In this document: positions 44,404-54,201 of the stretch, in pieces
How positions within the stretch are numbered: the first letter of the stretch is position 1
Layout of the letters: every line of letters begins with the position of its first letter
Source: Chryseolinea sp. H1M3-3
Lineage (GTDB): Bacteria > Bacteroidota > Bacteroidia > Cytophagales > Cyclobacteriaceae
DNA length: 64,000 nucleotides
NCBI RefSeq assembly: GCF_029360725.1
Contig: NZ_JARKMY010000015.1
Span: 106,012 to 170,011 of the forward strand
Direction: 5' to 3'
Notes under the pieces: model-generated
Seen by the model: the letters and a program-made list of their open reading frames with translations, nothing else
Told to the model about the DNA's origin: nothing
Database searches by the model: none
Made by a program: the position numbers and the translations under genes

Positions 44404-44913
44404 ATGAAAAATTTAGTCATTCTGTTTGCATTGTTTTTTAGTGTGCAAACCATACAAGCGCAAAGTGACAGCACTCAAAACGAAAGTGCTCCCAGTGAAA
44501 ACGTGCAGAGCGAAAGCGCTGAAATTACAGATGCTGAGCTTGAAAAATATGCCGTCACCATGGATTCTGTTAACGACATGAAGCAAACGCTTTTGCAGGA
44601 AATAACAAACATGGTTAAGTCGAACGAAAAAATGACGAACGCGCGTTACAATGAACTTTCAAAAATCATTGATGATGAAGCTCAGCTTACGAAAGCAAAA
44701 GCTACGCCTGAAGAAATAGCTTTTATTAAAGATGTTGCAGCTAAGAAAGAAGAGGGTACCATGAAAATTCAGGAGGCTTTTAAGTCGATGGCCCAGGATT
44801 ACGTTGGTGCCAGTTCGTACAACAAGATAAAAAAGGCCTTGGATGCAGATCCTGAAGTACAAAAGCGCTACCAGGAACAAATGAATAAACTTGGATCCGA
44901 TGGCGGAAACTAG
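44404..44913 (+). CDS. DUF4168 exported protein
   Basis: The 169-residue protein has a signal peptide (to about residue 19, TIQAQ) followed by a serine/glutamate-rich linker. Residues 40-165 match DUF4168 (ITDAELEKYAVTMDSVNDMKQTLLQEI, then helices ending PEVQKRYQEQMNKLG), a helical periplasmic family of unknown role. A GGAG sequence 5 bases before the ATG is an unusually good ribosome-binding site for this phylum. A strong terminator follows. Confidence 0.85.
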   Translation: MKNLVILFALFFSVQTIQAQSDSTQNESAPSENVQSESAEITDAELEKYAVTMDSVNDMKQTLLQEITNMVKSNEKMTNARYNELSKIIDDEAQLTKAKATPEEIAFIKDVAAKKEEGTMKIQEAFKSMAQDYVGASSYNKIKKALDADPEVQKRYQEQMNKLGSDGGN

Positions 44914-44918
44914 AATTG

Positions 44919-44948
44919 AAAAAGGGTCGCGGTCGTGACCCTTTTTTT
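44919..44948 (+). terminator. Terminator after the DUF4168 gene
   Basis: AAAAAGGGTC pairs with GACCCTTTTT around GCGGTCGT, with further T residues, 6 bases after the stop. Confidence 0.92.
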
Positions 44949-45026
44949 ATACACTTCATTAAATTAAATAATCATTAAATTTCATACACACACATTTTAG
45001 CGTTAGGCTCAATTCCTGAAATATTA

Positions 45027-45034
45027 TATATTTG
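45027..45034 (+). promoter_or_regulatory. -7 element of the M15 peptidase/GH1 operon
   Basis: TATATTTG matches TAnnTTTG. Initiation near 45041 would leave about 15 bases before the ATG at 45056. The -33 side has only GTTAG at about 45002, a poor match. Confidence 0.55.
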
Positions 45035-45055
45035 CCTCCTTAATTAAGTTCCTAA

Positions 45056-45835
45056 ATGCGTCTTTTTCTCAAGGTAGGTCTCTTTCTTATTTCCTCGCTC
45101 CTTATAAAACCCGCAAATGCACAGTTTAATGTAAACTCACTGTTTGCTCCCGTCGACTTCAAAATTTCATATCATTTACTGCGTGCTGTAACAGACCAGG
45201 AATCGTCTAAAGATTCGTTGTCAGTCAACACAGATGAACTCGCTTACATGGCATCCTCTGACACAAGTAACAGTTGGAAAAACTGGAGCTTTGTTGAAAA
45301 CTATGCATTCGGAAAAAATCGCGGAGACCTCCCGATGATTACTGATTTAAACTCACTTCATCCATATTTTAGAGATCAGGTGATTGAACTTATTAAACGT
45401 TGTAAAGCAAAAGGAATTGAGTTAACTGTGGTCGAAGCATATCGTACACATGCCAAACAGCATGAATATAAAACGATGGGAAAGAAATATACCAGCTCGG
45501 GCGCTGGCCGATCTAAACATCAATATGGCCTCGCAGTGGATGTAGTACCGGTTGTAAATGGCATTGCTGTCTGGGATAATGTGTTGCTATGGCGTAAGGT
45601 TGGCGTAATCGGTGAAAAGCTTGGACTCCGCTGGGGCGGACGTTGGAGAAAACCGTATGATCCCGGCCACTTCGAATGGACCGGTGGATTAACTTCTTCC
45701 CACCTGGGGTCGGGTAAATTTCCGGAATTGCCGATTTTCGCAGAGCGATATCCTTGTCTTGAAGAAGACATTCTCATGCTGAAAGACTATTGGAAAGAAT
45801 GGGAGACGACCCAAAGCGTGATGACCCGTAAGTGA
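45056..45835 (+). CDS. M15-family D-Ala-D-Ala or L-Ala-D-Glu peptidase
   Basis: The 259-residue exported enzyme (signal peptide ending ANAQ) carries the zinc-site residues of M15 peptidases: H155 and D162 (SKHQYGLAVD) and H205 (DPGHFEW), with EAYRTHAKQHEYKT just before. Such enzymes trim stem peptides of peptidoglycan; the endolysin-like arrangement suggests L-Ala-D-Glu or D-Ala-D-Ala cleavage in the periplasm. Its stop overlaps the ATG of the GH1 gene (TGATG), so the two are coupled. Confidence 0.9.
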   Translation: MRLFLKVGLFLISSLLIKPANAQFNVNSLFAPVDFKISYHLLRAVTDQESSKDSLSVNTDELAYMASSDTSNSWKNWSFVENYAFGKNRGDLPMITDLNSLHPYFRDQVIELIKRCKAKGIELTVVEAYRTHAKQHEYKTMGKKYTSSGAGRSKHQYGLAVDVVPVVNGIAVWDNVLLWRKVGVIGEKLGLRWGGRWRKPYDPGHFEWTGGLTSSHLGSGKFPELPIFAERYPCLEEDILMLKDYWKEWETTQSVMTRK

Positions 45836-47040
45836 TGAGGCTAACGTTTCCCGATAACTTTATCTTCGGGACAAGTACTTCCGCTGCACAAATAGAAACC
45901 GCCTTTGATCACGATTGGCAAGGCGTGCCCACCAGAAGTGGTGTAGCATTCGACAGGACCACTGATCACGAGAAAAAATTTAAAGAAGACGCGGCATTAA
46001 TTGCGTCCGTTGCTCCCAGTTATCGAATGAGCTTCATGTGGAGCAAATTACAACGCCTCCCCTACGCACAATTTGATTCTCAAAGCACATTGGAATATCA
46101 TCATTTCCTGCAAGATCTTTTATCAAAAGGGGTCAGCATCATGATGGTGCTTCACCATTTTACAAATCCATTGTGGTTTGCGAAATTGGGGGGCTGGGAA
46201 AAATCCGAGAACATTCCAATGTGGGTCGACTTCGCAAAAAAGGTTGTTGATGAATTCGGGCATTATGTTTCGTATTGGAATACATTCAATGAACCAAATG
46301 TTTATGCAAGTTTCGGCTGGATCACTGGCTTCTTTCCGCCTTTTAAAACCAACCCGTTTCTGGCGGGTAAGGTTGTTAAGAATATGGGCTTGGCGCACAA
46401 CCAGGTTTATGATTATATTAAATCAGTACACCCGGCTCACCCCGTTGGGATTTCACACAACACAACTGTTTTTTCTGCTGAGAACGTTTTAGGATGGTTT
46501 CCTGCAAGGTTATCGGACTGGTGGTTTATGGACTACGTGCCTGGTCATTTTGAAAAAGTGGACTTTTTTGGAATGAGTTATTACGGGAGAATACCGCATG
46601 ACCCATGGCCAATTACTTATTTGGAAAATCCGGATAAGATAAAAGCATTGGGCCGACCTCACGATGATATTTGGGAATATCATCCGGAAGGAATGCGTGC
46701 TTGTATAAATAGATACTGGCTGAAGTATAAAAAACCTATTATTATTACAGAAAGCGGCGTTAGCGATGAAACAGATTTACTTCGGATACAGGCCATTCAA
46801 GACTATGCATACATTGTGCACCAAGCGATTCAAGACGGTATAGATATCCGAGGGTATTATTTCTGGAGTACATGGGACAATTATGAATGGCATTTAGGCC
46901 CTTCCATGCGTTTCGGATTATATGCGTGTGATTTTACGACGATGAAACGAATGCGAAGGCCAAGCGCGGAGTTGTATGCCTCGCTTGCGCACACTAAAAA
47001 AATTACGATCGTCAAACCGAAAAAACAACCACTTGCGTAG
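45835..47040 (+). CDS. Short GH1-family beta-glycosidase
   Basis: The 401-residue cytoplasmic protein belongs to glycoside hydrolase family 1. The acid/base glutamate is E153 (TFNEPN) and the nucleophile E306 (ITESGVS); FPDNFIFGTSTSAAQIE is the family start. Loops are shorter than in the usual enzymes of about 450 residues, so the pocket may be more open. I use the ATG at 45835 within TGATG, not the GTG one codon earlier. Coupling to an M15 peptidase is unusual and suggests a role in cell-wall-sugar or glycolipid turnover; that is inference. Confidence 0.9.
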   Translation: MRLTFPDNFIFGTSTSAAQIETAFDHDWQGVPTRSGVAFDRTTDHEKKFKEDAALIASVAPSYRMSFMWSKLQRLPYAQFDSQSTLEYHHFLQDLLSKGVSIMMVLHHFTNPLWFAKLGGWEKSENIPMWVDFAKKVVDEFGHYVSYWNTFNEPNVYASFGWITGFFPPFKTNPFLAGKVVKNMGLAHNQVYDYIKSVHPAHPVGISHNTTVFSAENVLGWFPARLSDWWFMDYVPGHFEKVDFFGMSYYGRIPHDPWPITYLENPDKIKALGRPHDDIWEYHPEGMRACINRYWLKYKKPIIITESGVSDETDLLRIQAIQDYAYIVHQAIQDGIDIRGYYFWSTWDNYEWHLGPSMRFGLYACDFTTMKRMRRPSAELYASLAHTKKITIVKPKKQPLA

Positions 47041-47046
47041 TGGTTG
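47026..47046 (+). terminator. Weak hairpin at the GH1 stop codon
   Basis: CAACCACT pairs with AGTGGTTG across the TAG stop (loop TGCGT). The stem lacks a clear T-run, so termination is uncertain. Confidence 0.4.
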
Positions 47047-47119
47047 AGAGTTTGGTTGCAAATGCACATTCCCTGAGTTAAATTCAATACGTCAACTCAC
47101 AAAGTTTAACCGCTCCATT

Positions 47120-48268
47120 ATGAAAAACGTTTTGCTGATATTTTTTACACTTCTTTTTTGGTATCCCACCGCAGCGCAGACGAAAAAACCATCCAAAGAA
47201 ATTCTATATGTGGGCACCTATTCTGTCAGAGGTAGCAAAGGTATTTACGCCTACACATTTAACAGACTGAAAAACTCACTGACTTTAATTCAGGAAGTTC
47301 CTAGCCTCGAGAGCCCATCATTTGTTACTGTACACCCATCAAAAAAATTCTTATACTCGGTTAACCGGGGCAAAGCAGATATCGCCGATCAAGGTGGTTC
47401 CGTAAGTGCATATGGGATCGATCCGTCAACGGGAAGGCTGAGCGGGCTAAATCATAAATCGTCATATGGCGAAGGGCCTTGCTATGTCGAAGTTGATAAA
47501 ACCGGAAAATATGTTTTTGTATCACATTATGGCGAAGGTAATATCACCGTACTTTCTTTATTTAAGGATGGACAAATCGGAAGCGTTTCCGATTCTAAAA
47601 AGTTTACCGGCAACAGTATCAACGCCGAAAGGCAACAGAGTCCTCATATTCATTCAACTACTGTGACACCCGACAATAAATTTGTCTACGTCATCGATCT
47701 GGGAACGGACAAAATCTACATCTATGAATTCAATGCTGCTGATGGAACGCTTCGTGCCGCTACCGTACCGGAGGTAAATGTTGTGCCGGGAGCAGGTCCC
47801 CGCCATTTCACCTTACACCCTTCGGGAAATTTTGCTTACGTGGCTGAAGAATTGACTTCGACCGTAGGTGTGTTTTCAGTAGATAAGGCAACTGGTGCCC
47901 TAACCATTCTACAAGATTCAGTAATCTCATTGCCGGAAAACTATACCGAAAAAAATACGAGCGCTGACATTCATACTGATCCGACAGGAAAATTTTTGTA
48001 CGTCTCCAATCGCGGCGCCAACGTGATCAGCATTTTTTCAATTGGTGAAGATGGAAAGATTACCTTAGTCGGCCATCAAAATACTGGTGGCAAAGTTCCA
48101 AGGAATTTTTTAGTAGATCCCAAAGGCGAATATCTATTTGTGGCTAATCAGGATTCGGATACCATCAATATTTTTAGAATTAACCAAAAAACGGGTAAGC
48201 TAACACCCGTCGGCAAACCCGTAAGTGTTCCTTCACCTGTTTGTCTTAAGTTGCTCACCTTGAATTAA
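47120..48268 (+). CDS. Lactonase-family beta-propeller (6-phosphogluconolactonase type), exported
   Basis: The 382-residue protein is a seven-bladed propeller of the YbhE/Pgl lactonase family: VGTYSVRGSKGIYAYTFNR, FVTVHPSKKFLYSVNRG, GPRHFTLHPSGNFAYVAEEL and PRNFLVDPKGEYLFVANQDSDTINIFRI are successive blade motifs. Cytoplasmic members hydrolyse 6-phosphogluconolactone. This one has a signal peptide (1-19, ending TAAQ), so it acts in the periplasm and probably on an unphosphorylated sugar lactone. Confidence 0.9.
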   Translation: MKNVLLIFFTLLFWYPTAAQTKKPSKEILYVGTYSVRGSKGIYAYTFNRLKNSLTLIQEVPSLESPSFVTVHPSKKFLYSVNRGKADIADQGGSVSAYGIDPSTGRLSGLNHKSSYGEGPCYVEVDKTGKYVFVSHYGEGNITVLSLFKDGQIGSVSDSKKFTGNSINAERQQSPHIHSTTVTPDNKFVYVIDLGTDKIYIYEFNAADGTLRAATVPEVNVVPGAGPRHFTLHPSGNFAYVAEELTSTVGVFSVDKATGALTILQDSVISLPENYTEKNTSADIHTDPTGKFLYVSNRGANVISIFSIGEDGKITLVGHQNTGGKVPRNFLVDPKGEYLFVANQDSDTINIFRINQKTGKLTPVGKPVSVPSPVCLKLLTLN

Positions 48269-48309
48269 TAAGATATAAGATTTGTATTTTTAACTGAACA
48301 TGATCCGGC

Positions 48310-48978
48310 TTAATCCTTAAGAATCCGCATCTCCACACGGCGATTTTTTGCGCGGGCTTCTTGTGTCATCTCGTTCGACAGTGGCTGACTTCCTCCAAGA
48401 GCTTTTGTCTTCACACGATCTTTGCCGATGCCTTTAGACACCAAATACTTTTTCACTGCCTCCACCCTGTCTTCTGATAATTTCAAATTTGCTTTAGCAC
48501 TCCCTTGGTTGTCTGTATGGCCTTCAAGCTGAATGACCATTTTCGAGTTCTCCTTCATCATTTGTGCTACTTCATCTAGCTCATTAAATGATTTAGGATC
48601 GATGACCGCTTTCCCTTGCGGAAATATCAAGTTGCTGAGGCGTATCGTTTCCCCCGAAGGAGTTAAAATTATATCACGCTGTACCCTGTTGTTCGTTCCG
48701 ATGTCTTTGGGATCCACAATAACTGTTCGGGGATTATAACCTTTCGCCTCAGCCGTGATCTGATACTTTGCTGTCCCGAAAATTGGAAATGAAAAAGTGC
48801 TGTCACTAAATCGTCCAAAAATACTTCCTGTGGGAATGCTGCTATACCTTACGTTCGCTTTAATGCCTTTGTTCGTACGCGAGTCCGTAATTTTTCCTTC
48901 TGCAAGAATCTCGTCCTGCGCATTACAAAAACTTAAAGCGAAACTGGATACGAAAAGGAAAACTGATATTTTCTTCAT
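48310..48978 (-). CDS. OmpA-family peptidoglycan-associated protein
   Basis: The 222-residue exported protein has a signal peptide (to CNAQ), a carboxypeptidase-regulatory-like beta domain (about 25-105) and a C-terminal OmpA domain (about 112-222): LIFPQGKAVIDPKSFNELDEVAQMM, IQLEGHTDNQGSAKANLKLSEDRVEAVKKYL and NRRVEMRI, with the peptidoglycan-binding Asp and Arg. It anchors the outer membrane to the wall. No N-terminal barrel is present. It precedes no gene closely and diverges from nothing near. Confidence 0.92.
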   Translation of the reverse strand: MKKISVFLFVSSFALSFCNAQDEILAEGKITDSRTNKGIKANVRYSSIPTGSIFGRFSDSTFSFPIFGTAKYQITAEAKGYNPRTVIVDPKDIGTNNRVQRDIILTPSGETIRLSNLIFPQGKAVIDPKSFNELDEVAQMMKENSKMVIQLEGHTDNQGSAKANLKLSEDRVEAVKKYLVSKGIGKDRVKTKALGGSQPLSNEMTQEARAKNRRVEMRILKD

Positions 48979-49041
48979 GTTAATTATGTTTATTCCTGAT
49001 AAACTCTCCGGAGTTAAACTTCCGCGAAAGGTTTAAGGAAA

Positions 49042-51954
49042 TCAAATTTCCAATTCTATAGTGGAACCAACACCAAATTCCTTGCCGTCTTCTTTTTTAT
49101 CTGTCTTATCTAAAGGCTTAACACCTTCAGAGACATTTTTACGATCATTAGCTACCGCTTCTTCACTTTTTTCGCTTTGCGGGCTTTCCCCGAAGAGGCT
49201 TTGCTGCTTGACTTTTGGTTTTGCCTGACTTGGTTTTTGCTGGGTTGCTTGCTGCGGCCTTGGGATTTCCCCGAAGAGGCTTGCTTGCTCCCCTTTTTCG
49301 TGCCATTGGCTTTCCTGCGGCTGACTTGGATGCTCTTTTTTTTTTGACGCCTGAGATTCCTTTTCGGTTTCAGACGTCTCTTCATCGCTGTCACTTTCTG
49401 CTACTTCTGGGCCGGTTTCTTCCTCCTGAACAAGGGTGGCTTTCGTAATTTTAAATTGCGAGAGCTTATTGCCCAGGGCTTTCCAACCTTTTATATCAAT
49501 CAGATCTTCAAGATTAACAATCTCTATGCTTTTCCCTTTGTCTTTGCCTTTAACAACTTCAAGTTCAACCTCCGGTGTTTCTGACGTTGTTGCCAGTACG
49601 AGGCGTGAGCCGATTGTTTCCGATATGAATCCAAATTCTTTGTCCTGGGTGATGGTCTCAATCAGAAAACGTTTAACCATGTATTGCTTACTTTCCCCAT
49701 CTACATAAATGGCAGACACGGGCTTCAGGGGATTGAATTTTTCAACCAGCAAGGTTTTCTCCGGTTCATAACGATTCGTCAGATCATAGTTAGTGATCTT
49801 ATAAGCGCCGTTTCGTGTAAAGGCGATGAGTTGATCGTCTGCATCAAACTTCCCTAAATATTTTCCTCGCTTATCTTTATTCAGGCGCCCTGAGTCCGAG
49901 TCATACCAAAGGTCGAGCTTGCTTAATGTAGAAGTGCCGGCTTTTAATAATTTTACTTTACGAATGGGATATTTCGTTATCGTATTTCCGCGCGCTCCTC
50001 TTCCTTTTATCTCCAGCTCGGCAAAATCAAACTCGAAAACTTTCTTGCGTGCTGTACTGGATTGAGAGAGCGTGACTTCCACAACTTCAGCCTCACCGTT
50101 AGGATTTCCGCTGACATAGTGAATTTTTGAGTTCGGATGTCCCTGCGTAAGATCATATTCTTTATCGCGGATGACACCTGGCATGGTAAAGCGTTTGGCA
50201 AACCCTTTACCTGATTTACTATCGGTATAAACCACGTTATAAACTTTTCGATCGTCTCCTTTTTTCCAAATGCCCACGTAAAGGATGTCCTTCCCAACAA
50301 ATACTTTTTCCTGGATGCGCGCAACGTAGGCCTTACCATCTTTCCGAATAGCGATTACGTCATCCAGTTCCGAGCAATCGCAGATGTATTCATCTTTTTT
50401 CAAGCCATAACCAATAAAGCCGTCGTCACGGTTTACATATAACTTCTGGTTATTGGCAATAACTTCGGTAGCCGTAACGGATTGGAAACTTTTAATTTCC
50501 GTCTTACGCTCTCTGCCTTTGCCATACTTTTCCAACAGCTTCTGGTAATAAGCGATGGCATAATCTGTGAGATGTTTTAAATTATATTCTGTCTCTTTCA
50601 GTTCTTTCTCAAGGTCTCTAAGCTGTTCGTCAGCCTTGAAGGAATCGAACTTCGAAATTCGCTTGATCTTGATTTCGGTTAGTCTTACGATATCATCTTC
50701 CGTAATCTCCCTGTAAAATTTCTTCTTATGCGGTTTTAATCCCTTATCGATTCTACTGATGACCTCTTCCCAACTTTCGGCTTCCTCAATCTCCCGGTAG
50801 ATTCTGTTTTCAATAAATATCTTTTCCAATGACGAGAATAGAATTTTCTCCTTCAACTCCCCTTTGCGGATTTCAAGTTCGCTCTTCAACAGCGCCACTG
50901 TCTGTTGCGTGTTGTATTTAAGGATTTCATTAACGGGAAGAAAATGAGGCTTGTCTTCAACGATCACACATGAATTAGGCGAAATGCTGATTTCACAATC
51001 GGTAAAAGCAAACAATGCATCCATGGCGATTTCGGGCGACTGCCCCGATTGCAATAGGATCTGGATCTCCACATCCTTTGCTGTGTTGTCAATCACCTGC
51101 TTGACTTTGATCTGGCCCTTTTCGCTTGCTTTAACAATGGATTCCATTAAAGAAGTAGTCGTGGTGGAGAAGGGTATTTCCTTGATTATGAGTGTCTTCT
51201 TATCCAGTATATCAATCTTGGCTCTAACCTTTATTTTACCACCGCGGAGGCCTTGATTGTATTCCGAGAAATCAGCTGTACCGCCTGTCGGGAAGTCGGG
51301 ATAGATCTTGGGCTTCTTCTCTTTGAGTACGTCAATCGACGCTTTAATCAATTCGCAAAAGTTGTGAGGAAGTATCTTCGTTGACAATCCTACTGCGATA
51401 CCTTCAACACCCTGCGCAAGCAGTAATGGAAATTTCACCGGCAGCGTAACAGGCTCTTTTTTACGACCATCGTACGTGAGTTGCCATTCAGTAGTCTGCG
51501 CGTTATAAACTACATCTAGTGCAAACTTAGAAAGACGGGCTTCAATATAACGTGGGGCTGCAGCACTATCTCCTGTTCTAACGTCACCCCAGTTACCCTG
51601 TGTTTCGATGAGCAGATCTTTTTGTCCGAGATTAACCATCGCTTCGCCTATGGCTGCATCCCCGTGGGGATGGTACTGCATGGTGTTTCCGATGACGTTA
51701 GCTACCTTATTAAAGCGGCCGTCGTCCATCTCCTTAAGAGAATGCATGATGCGGCGCTGAACAGGTTTAAACCCATCTTCAATACGTGGTACGGCGCGCT
51801 CAAGAATTACATAAGAAGCATAGTCAAGAAACCAATTTTGATAAAGACCGTCAATGTCTATGGTATGAATAACGTCGCCTTCACCACCCTTACCGTTGCC
51901 ATTAGACTTCGGTGATTCTTCATTTGGTCTTGGTACAAATTTTTTTTTGCTCAT
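49042..51954 (-). CDS. parC: DNA topoisomerase IV subunit A
   Basis: The 970-residue subunit cuts and passes DNA to separate sister chromosomes, with ParE. The active-site tyrosine is Y136 (AAAPRYIEARL). In the quinolone pocket (YHPHGDAAIGEAM) alanine A100 holds the place of the usual serine and E104 the acidic site. The beta-pinwheel C-terminal domain (about 500-830) follows. Residues 850-970 are a disordered, charged tail with two QxSLF motifs, QASLF at 890-894 and QQSLF at 917-921, each followed by GE. It lies 110 bp after parE on the same strand. This ParC is longer than the E. coli one (752), mostly because of the tail. Confidence 0.95.
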   Translation of the reverse strand: MSKKKFVPRPNEESPKSNGNGKGGEGDVIHTIDIDGLYQNWFLDYASYVILERAVPRIEDGFKPVQRRIMHSLKEMDDGRFNKVANVIGNTMQYHPHGDAAIGEAMVNLGQKDLLIETQGNWGDVRTGDSAAAPRYIEARLSKFALDVVYNAQTTEWQLTYDGRKKEPVTLPVKFPLLLAQGVEGIAVGLSTKILPHNFCELIKASIDVLKEKKPKIYPDFPTGGTADFSEYNQGLRGGKIKVRAKIDILDKKTLIIKEIPFSTTTTSLMESIVKASEKGQIKVKQVIDNTAKDVEIQILLQSGQSPEIAMDALFAFTDCEISISPNSCVIVEDKPHFLPVNEILKYNTQQTVALLKSELEIRKGELKEKILFSSLEKIFIENRIYREIEEAESWEEVISRIDKGLKPHKKKFYREITEDDIVRLTEIKIKRISKFDSFKADEQLRDLEKELKETEYNLKHLTDYAIAYYQKLLEKYGKGRERKTEIKSFQSVTATEVIANNQKLYVNRDDGFIGYGLKKDEYICDCSELDDVIAIRKDGKAYVARIQEKVFVGKDILYVGIWKKGDDRKVYNVVYTDSKSGKGFAKRFTMPGVIRDKEYDLTQGHPNSKIHYVSGNPNGEAEVVEVTLSQSSTARKKVFEFDFAELEIKGRGARGNTITKYPIRKVKLLKAGTSTLSKLDLWYDSDSGRLNKDKRGKYLGKFDADDQLIAFTRNGAYKITNYDLTNRYEPEKTLLVEKFNPLKPVSAIYVDGESKQYMVKRFLIETITQDKEFGFISETIGSRLVLATTSETPEVELEVVKGKDKGKSIEIVNLEDLIDIKGWKALGNKLSQFKITKATLVQEEETGPEVAESDSDEETSETEKESQASKKKEHPSQPQESQWHEKGEQASLFGEIPRPQQATQQKPSQAKPKVKQQSLFGESPQSEKSEEAVANDRKNVSEGVKPLDKTDKKEDGKEFGVGSTIELEI
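49192..49287 (-). repeat. Duplicated QxSLFGE motif region in the ParC tail
   Basis: The DNA for SLFGE(I/S)P occurs twice 81 bases apart with nearly identical bases (CCCCGAAGAGGCTT on the plus strand). Both peptides fit the pentapeptide pattern QxxLF used by proteins that bind the replication sliding clamp. Confidence 0.55.
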
Positions 51955-52064
51955 GATTTGTTAAAGCAGGGCTTTCAAATTTCTACTATCGTATTACTTT
52001 TATTCTCTTCCTGACATGAAGAAGTAAGATTCAGTTTCCTTATCCGTAATGCTAAGAAGGTCAC

Positions 52065-53957
52065 TTACTCACTGACCACTTCCTCTTCCTTGTTTTCCAC
52101 CACATCCAGTTCAATTCGCAGGTTATCAATGATAAATTCCTGACGCGTTGGTGTATTCTTTCCCATATAAAATTCCAGGATCTTTTGCGGATGATCGTCT
52201 TTATGAATGATGACTGGCTGCAGCCTGATATTATCACCTATAAATGCTCCAAATTCTTCGGGTGAGATTTCTCCCAAGCCTTTGAAACGGGTTATCTCGG
52301 GTTTTCCACCAAGTTTTATCATTGCAGCCTGCTTCTCTTCATCACTGTAGCAATAGATCGTTTCTTTTTTATTGCGTACTCTAAATAGTGGAGTCTCAAG
52401 AATAAAAACATGACCAGCTTTTACCAGCTCGTGAAAAAACTGAAGAAAGAAAGTCATCAGGAGTAAACGAATGTGCATGCCATCGACATCAGCATCGGTG
52501 GCAATAATGACTTTATTATATCGAAGGCCCTCCAGCCCGTCTTCGATATTTAAGGCATGTTGAAGCAGATTGAACTCTTCGTTTTCATACACAACCTTTT
52601 TAGTCAACCCAAAACAATTCAATGGCTTACCCCGAAGACTAAATACTGCCTGAGTTTCTACATCACGCGATTTGGTGATGGACCCACTGGCGGAGTCACC
52701 TTCGGTGATGAAAATTACGGTATCGAGACCTCGCGTACTCTTCTCATCGTCAAAATGGAAGCGGCAATCGCGAAGTTTACGATTGTGGAGATTTGCTTTT
52801 TTTGCACGCTCGTTTGCCAGCTTTTTGATACCGGCAATTTCTTTTCGTTCCCGTTCAGATTGCTGAATCCGTCTCTTTAATGCTTCAGCGGTTTCCTTAT
52901 TCTGATTTAGAAAAATCTCCAACTCTTTCGCGACAAAGTCACTGACGTAATTCTTAACTGGTGCTCCATCGGGCGCCATGGTGATGGAACCCAACTTGGT
53001 TTTTGTTTGAGATTCAAACACCGGTTCCTGAATACGAACCGCCACTGCACCGATGATGGATGCACGAATATCGGCTGCGTCAAAATCAGTTTTATAAAAA
53101 TCGCGGGCACCCTTCACCAGACCATCGCGGAAGGCGGCCAAGTGTGTGCCACCTTGCGTTGTATTCTGACCGTTAACAAAAGAGTAGTACTCCTCACCAT
53201 ATTGATTACCATGGGTGAATGCTACTTCTATGTCCTTACCTTTAAATTGGATAATGGGATACCGCATCTCATCAGCAGATACTTTTTGCCTGAGGAGATC
53301 CAACAATCCGTCTTTCGAATAGAATTTTTTTCCGTTGCAGTTGATGCTAAGGCCGGCATTTAGAAATGCATAATTCCACATCAGATCATCCAGGTATTCA
53401 GGAATGAAGTGATAGTTCTTAAACATGGTGTTATCTGGCTCAAACTCAACGAGTGTACCATTCTTTTCAGAGGTCTTACCAATCTTGGGATCGGCGACGA
53501 TTATCCCCTTTTTGAATTCGGCAACTTTAGTCTGCCCTTCTCTAAACGCCTGCACCTTAAAGTAATTCGAAAGCGCGTTCACAGCCTTGGTACCCACGCC
53601 ATTCAAGCCTACCGATTTTTGGAATGCACCCGAATCATATTTAGCGCCAGTATTTATTTTGGAGACCACATCTACGACTTTCCCTAACGGGATGCCTCGT
53701 CCATAATCTCTTACCGTGACTTTCGATTCAGTAATGGTAACATCAATGGTACGGCCGTAGCCCATCATGTGCTCGTCAATACAGTTGTCGATTACCTCTT
53801 TCACAAGCACATAAATCCCGTCATCTTTGGATGAGCCATCACCCAGTTTACCGATGTACATTCCAGGTCGCAAGCGAATGTGCTCACGCCAGTCGAGCGA
53901 TTTAATACTCGATTCATCATACTCAAACATAGCCGCAGGCTTTTCAGATTTCCCCAT
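52065..53957 (-). CDS. parE: DNA topoisomerase IV subunit B
   Basis: The 630-residue subunit supplies ATP-driven gating. It shows the GHKL ATPase N-terminus ([47 protein letters not shown]), transducer, and TOPRIM domain with EGDSASGSI and [13 protein letters not shown]. The length equals typical ParE and lacks the GyrB insert. It is transcribed just before parC. A GC-rich hairpin lies about 80 bp upstream of its start. Confidence 0.96.
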   Translation of the reverse strand: MGKSEKPAAMFEYDESSIKSLDWREHIRLRPGMYIGKLGDGSSKDDGIYVLVKEVIDNCIDEHMMGYGRTIDVTITESKVTVRDYGRGIPLGKVVDVVSKINTGAKYDSGAFQKSVGLNGVGTKAVNALSNYFKVQAFREGQTKVAEFKKGIIVADPKIGKTSEKNGTLVEFEPDNTMFKNYHFIPEYLDDLMWNYAFLNAGLSINCNGKKFYSKDGLLDLLRQKVSADEMRYPIIQFKGKDIEVAFTHGNQYGEEYYSFVNGQNTTQGGTHLAAFRDGLVKGARDFYKTDFDAADIRASIIGAVAVRIQEPVFESQTKTKLGSITMAPDGAPVKNYVSDFVAKELEIFLNQNKETAEALKRRIQQSERERKEIAGIKKLANERAKKANLHNRKLRDCRFHFDDEKSTRGLDTVIFITEGDSASGSITKSRDVETQAVFSLRGKPLNCFGLTKKVVYENEEFNLLQHALNIEDGLEGLRYNKVIIATDADVDGMHIRLLLMTFFLQFFHELVKAGHVFILETPLFRVRNKKETIYCYSDEEKQAAMIKLGGKPEITRFKGLGEISPEEFGAFIGDNIRLQPVIIHKDDHPQKILEFYMGKNTPTRQEFIIDNLRIELDVVENKEEEVVSE

Positions 53958-54034
53958 ACACGTTTTCGGAATAATTAAAGAGATGAAAGGCTAAAAAATC
54001 CAAATTATATAAGTCAAAAAAGTTTTTGTTAAGC

Positions 54035-54063
54035 CCGGGAGGGCCTGTAGAAAACCCTCCCGG
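54035..54063 (-). other. GC-rich hairpin upstream of parE
   Basis: CCGGGAGGG and CCCTCCCGG form a perfect 9-bp stem around an 11-base loop. It is 78 bp upstream of the parE start and 140 bp after the end of the next leftward gene. The T-rich run comes only 13 bases later on the minus strand (ACTTTTTTG), so it may be a weak terminator or a leader structure of parE mRNA. Confidence 0.55.
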
Positions 54064-54201
54064 ACTCAGAAAAAGTCAATTCGCTCCTAATAAAAGAATT
54101 TTTGAAATCACAACAACATCCTTTCCTTAATTTTTAACTACAAAAATTTATTAAATACAATGCGTTAATGATCTGTTTACCAGAAGCTAGTATCAATTAT
54201 G

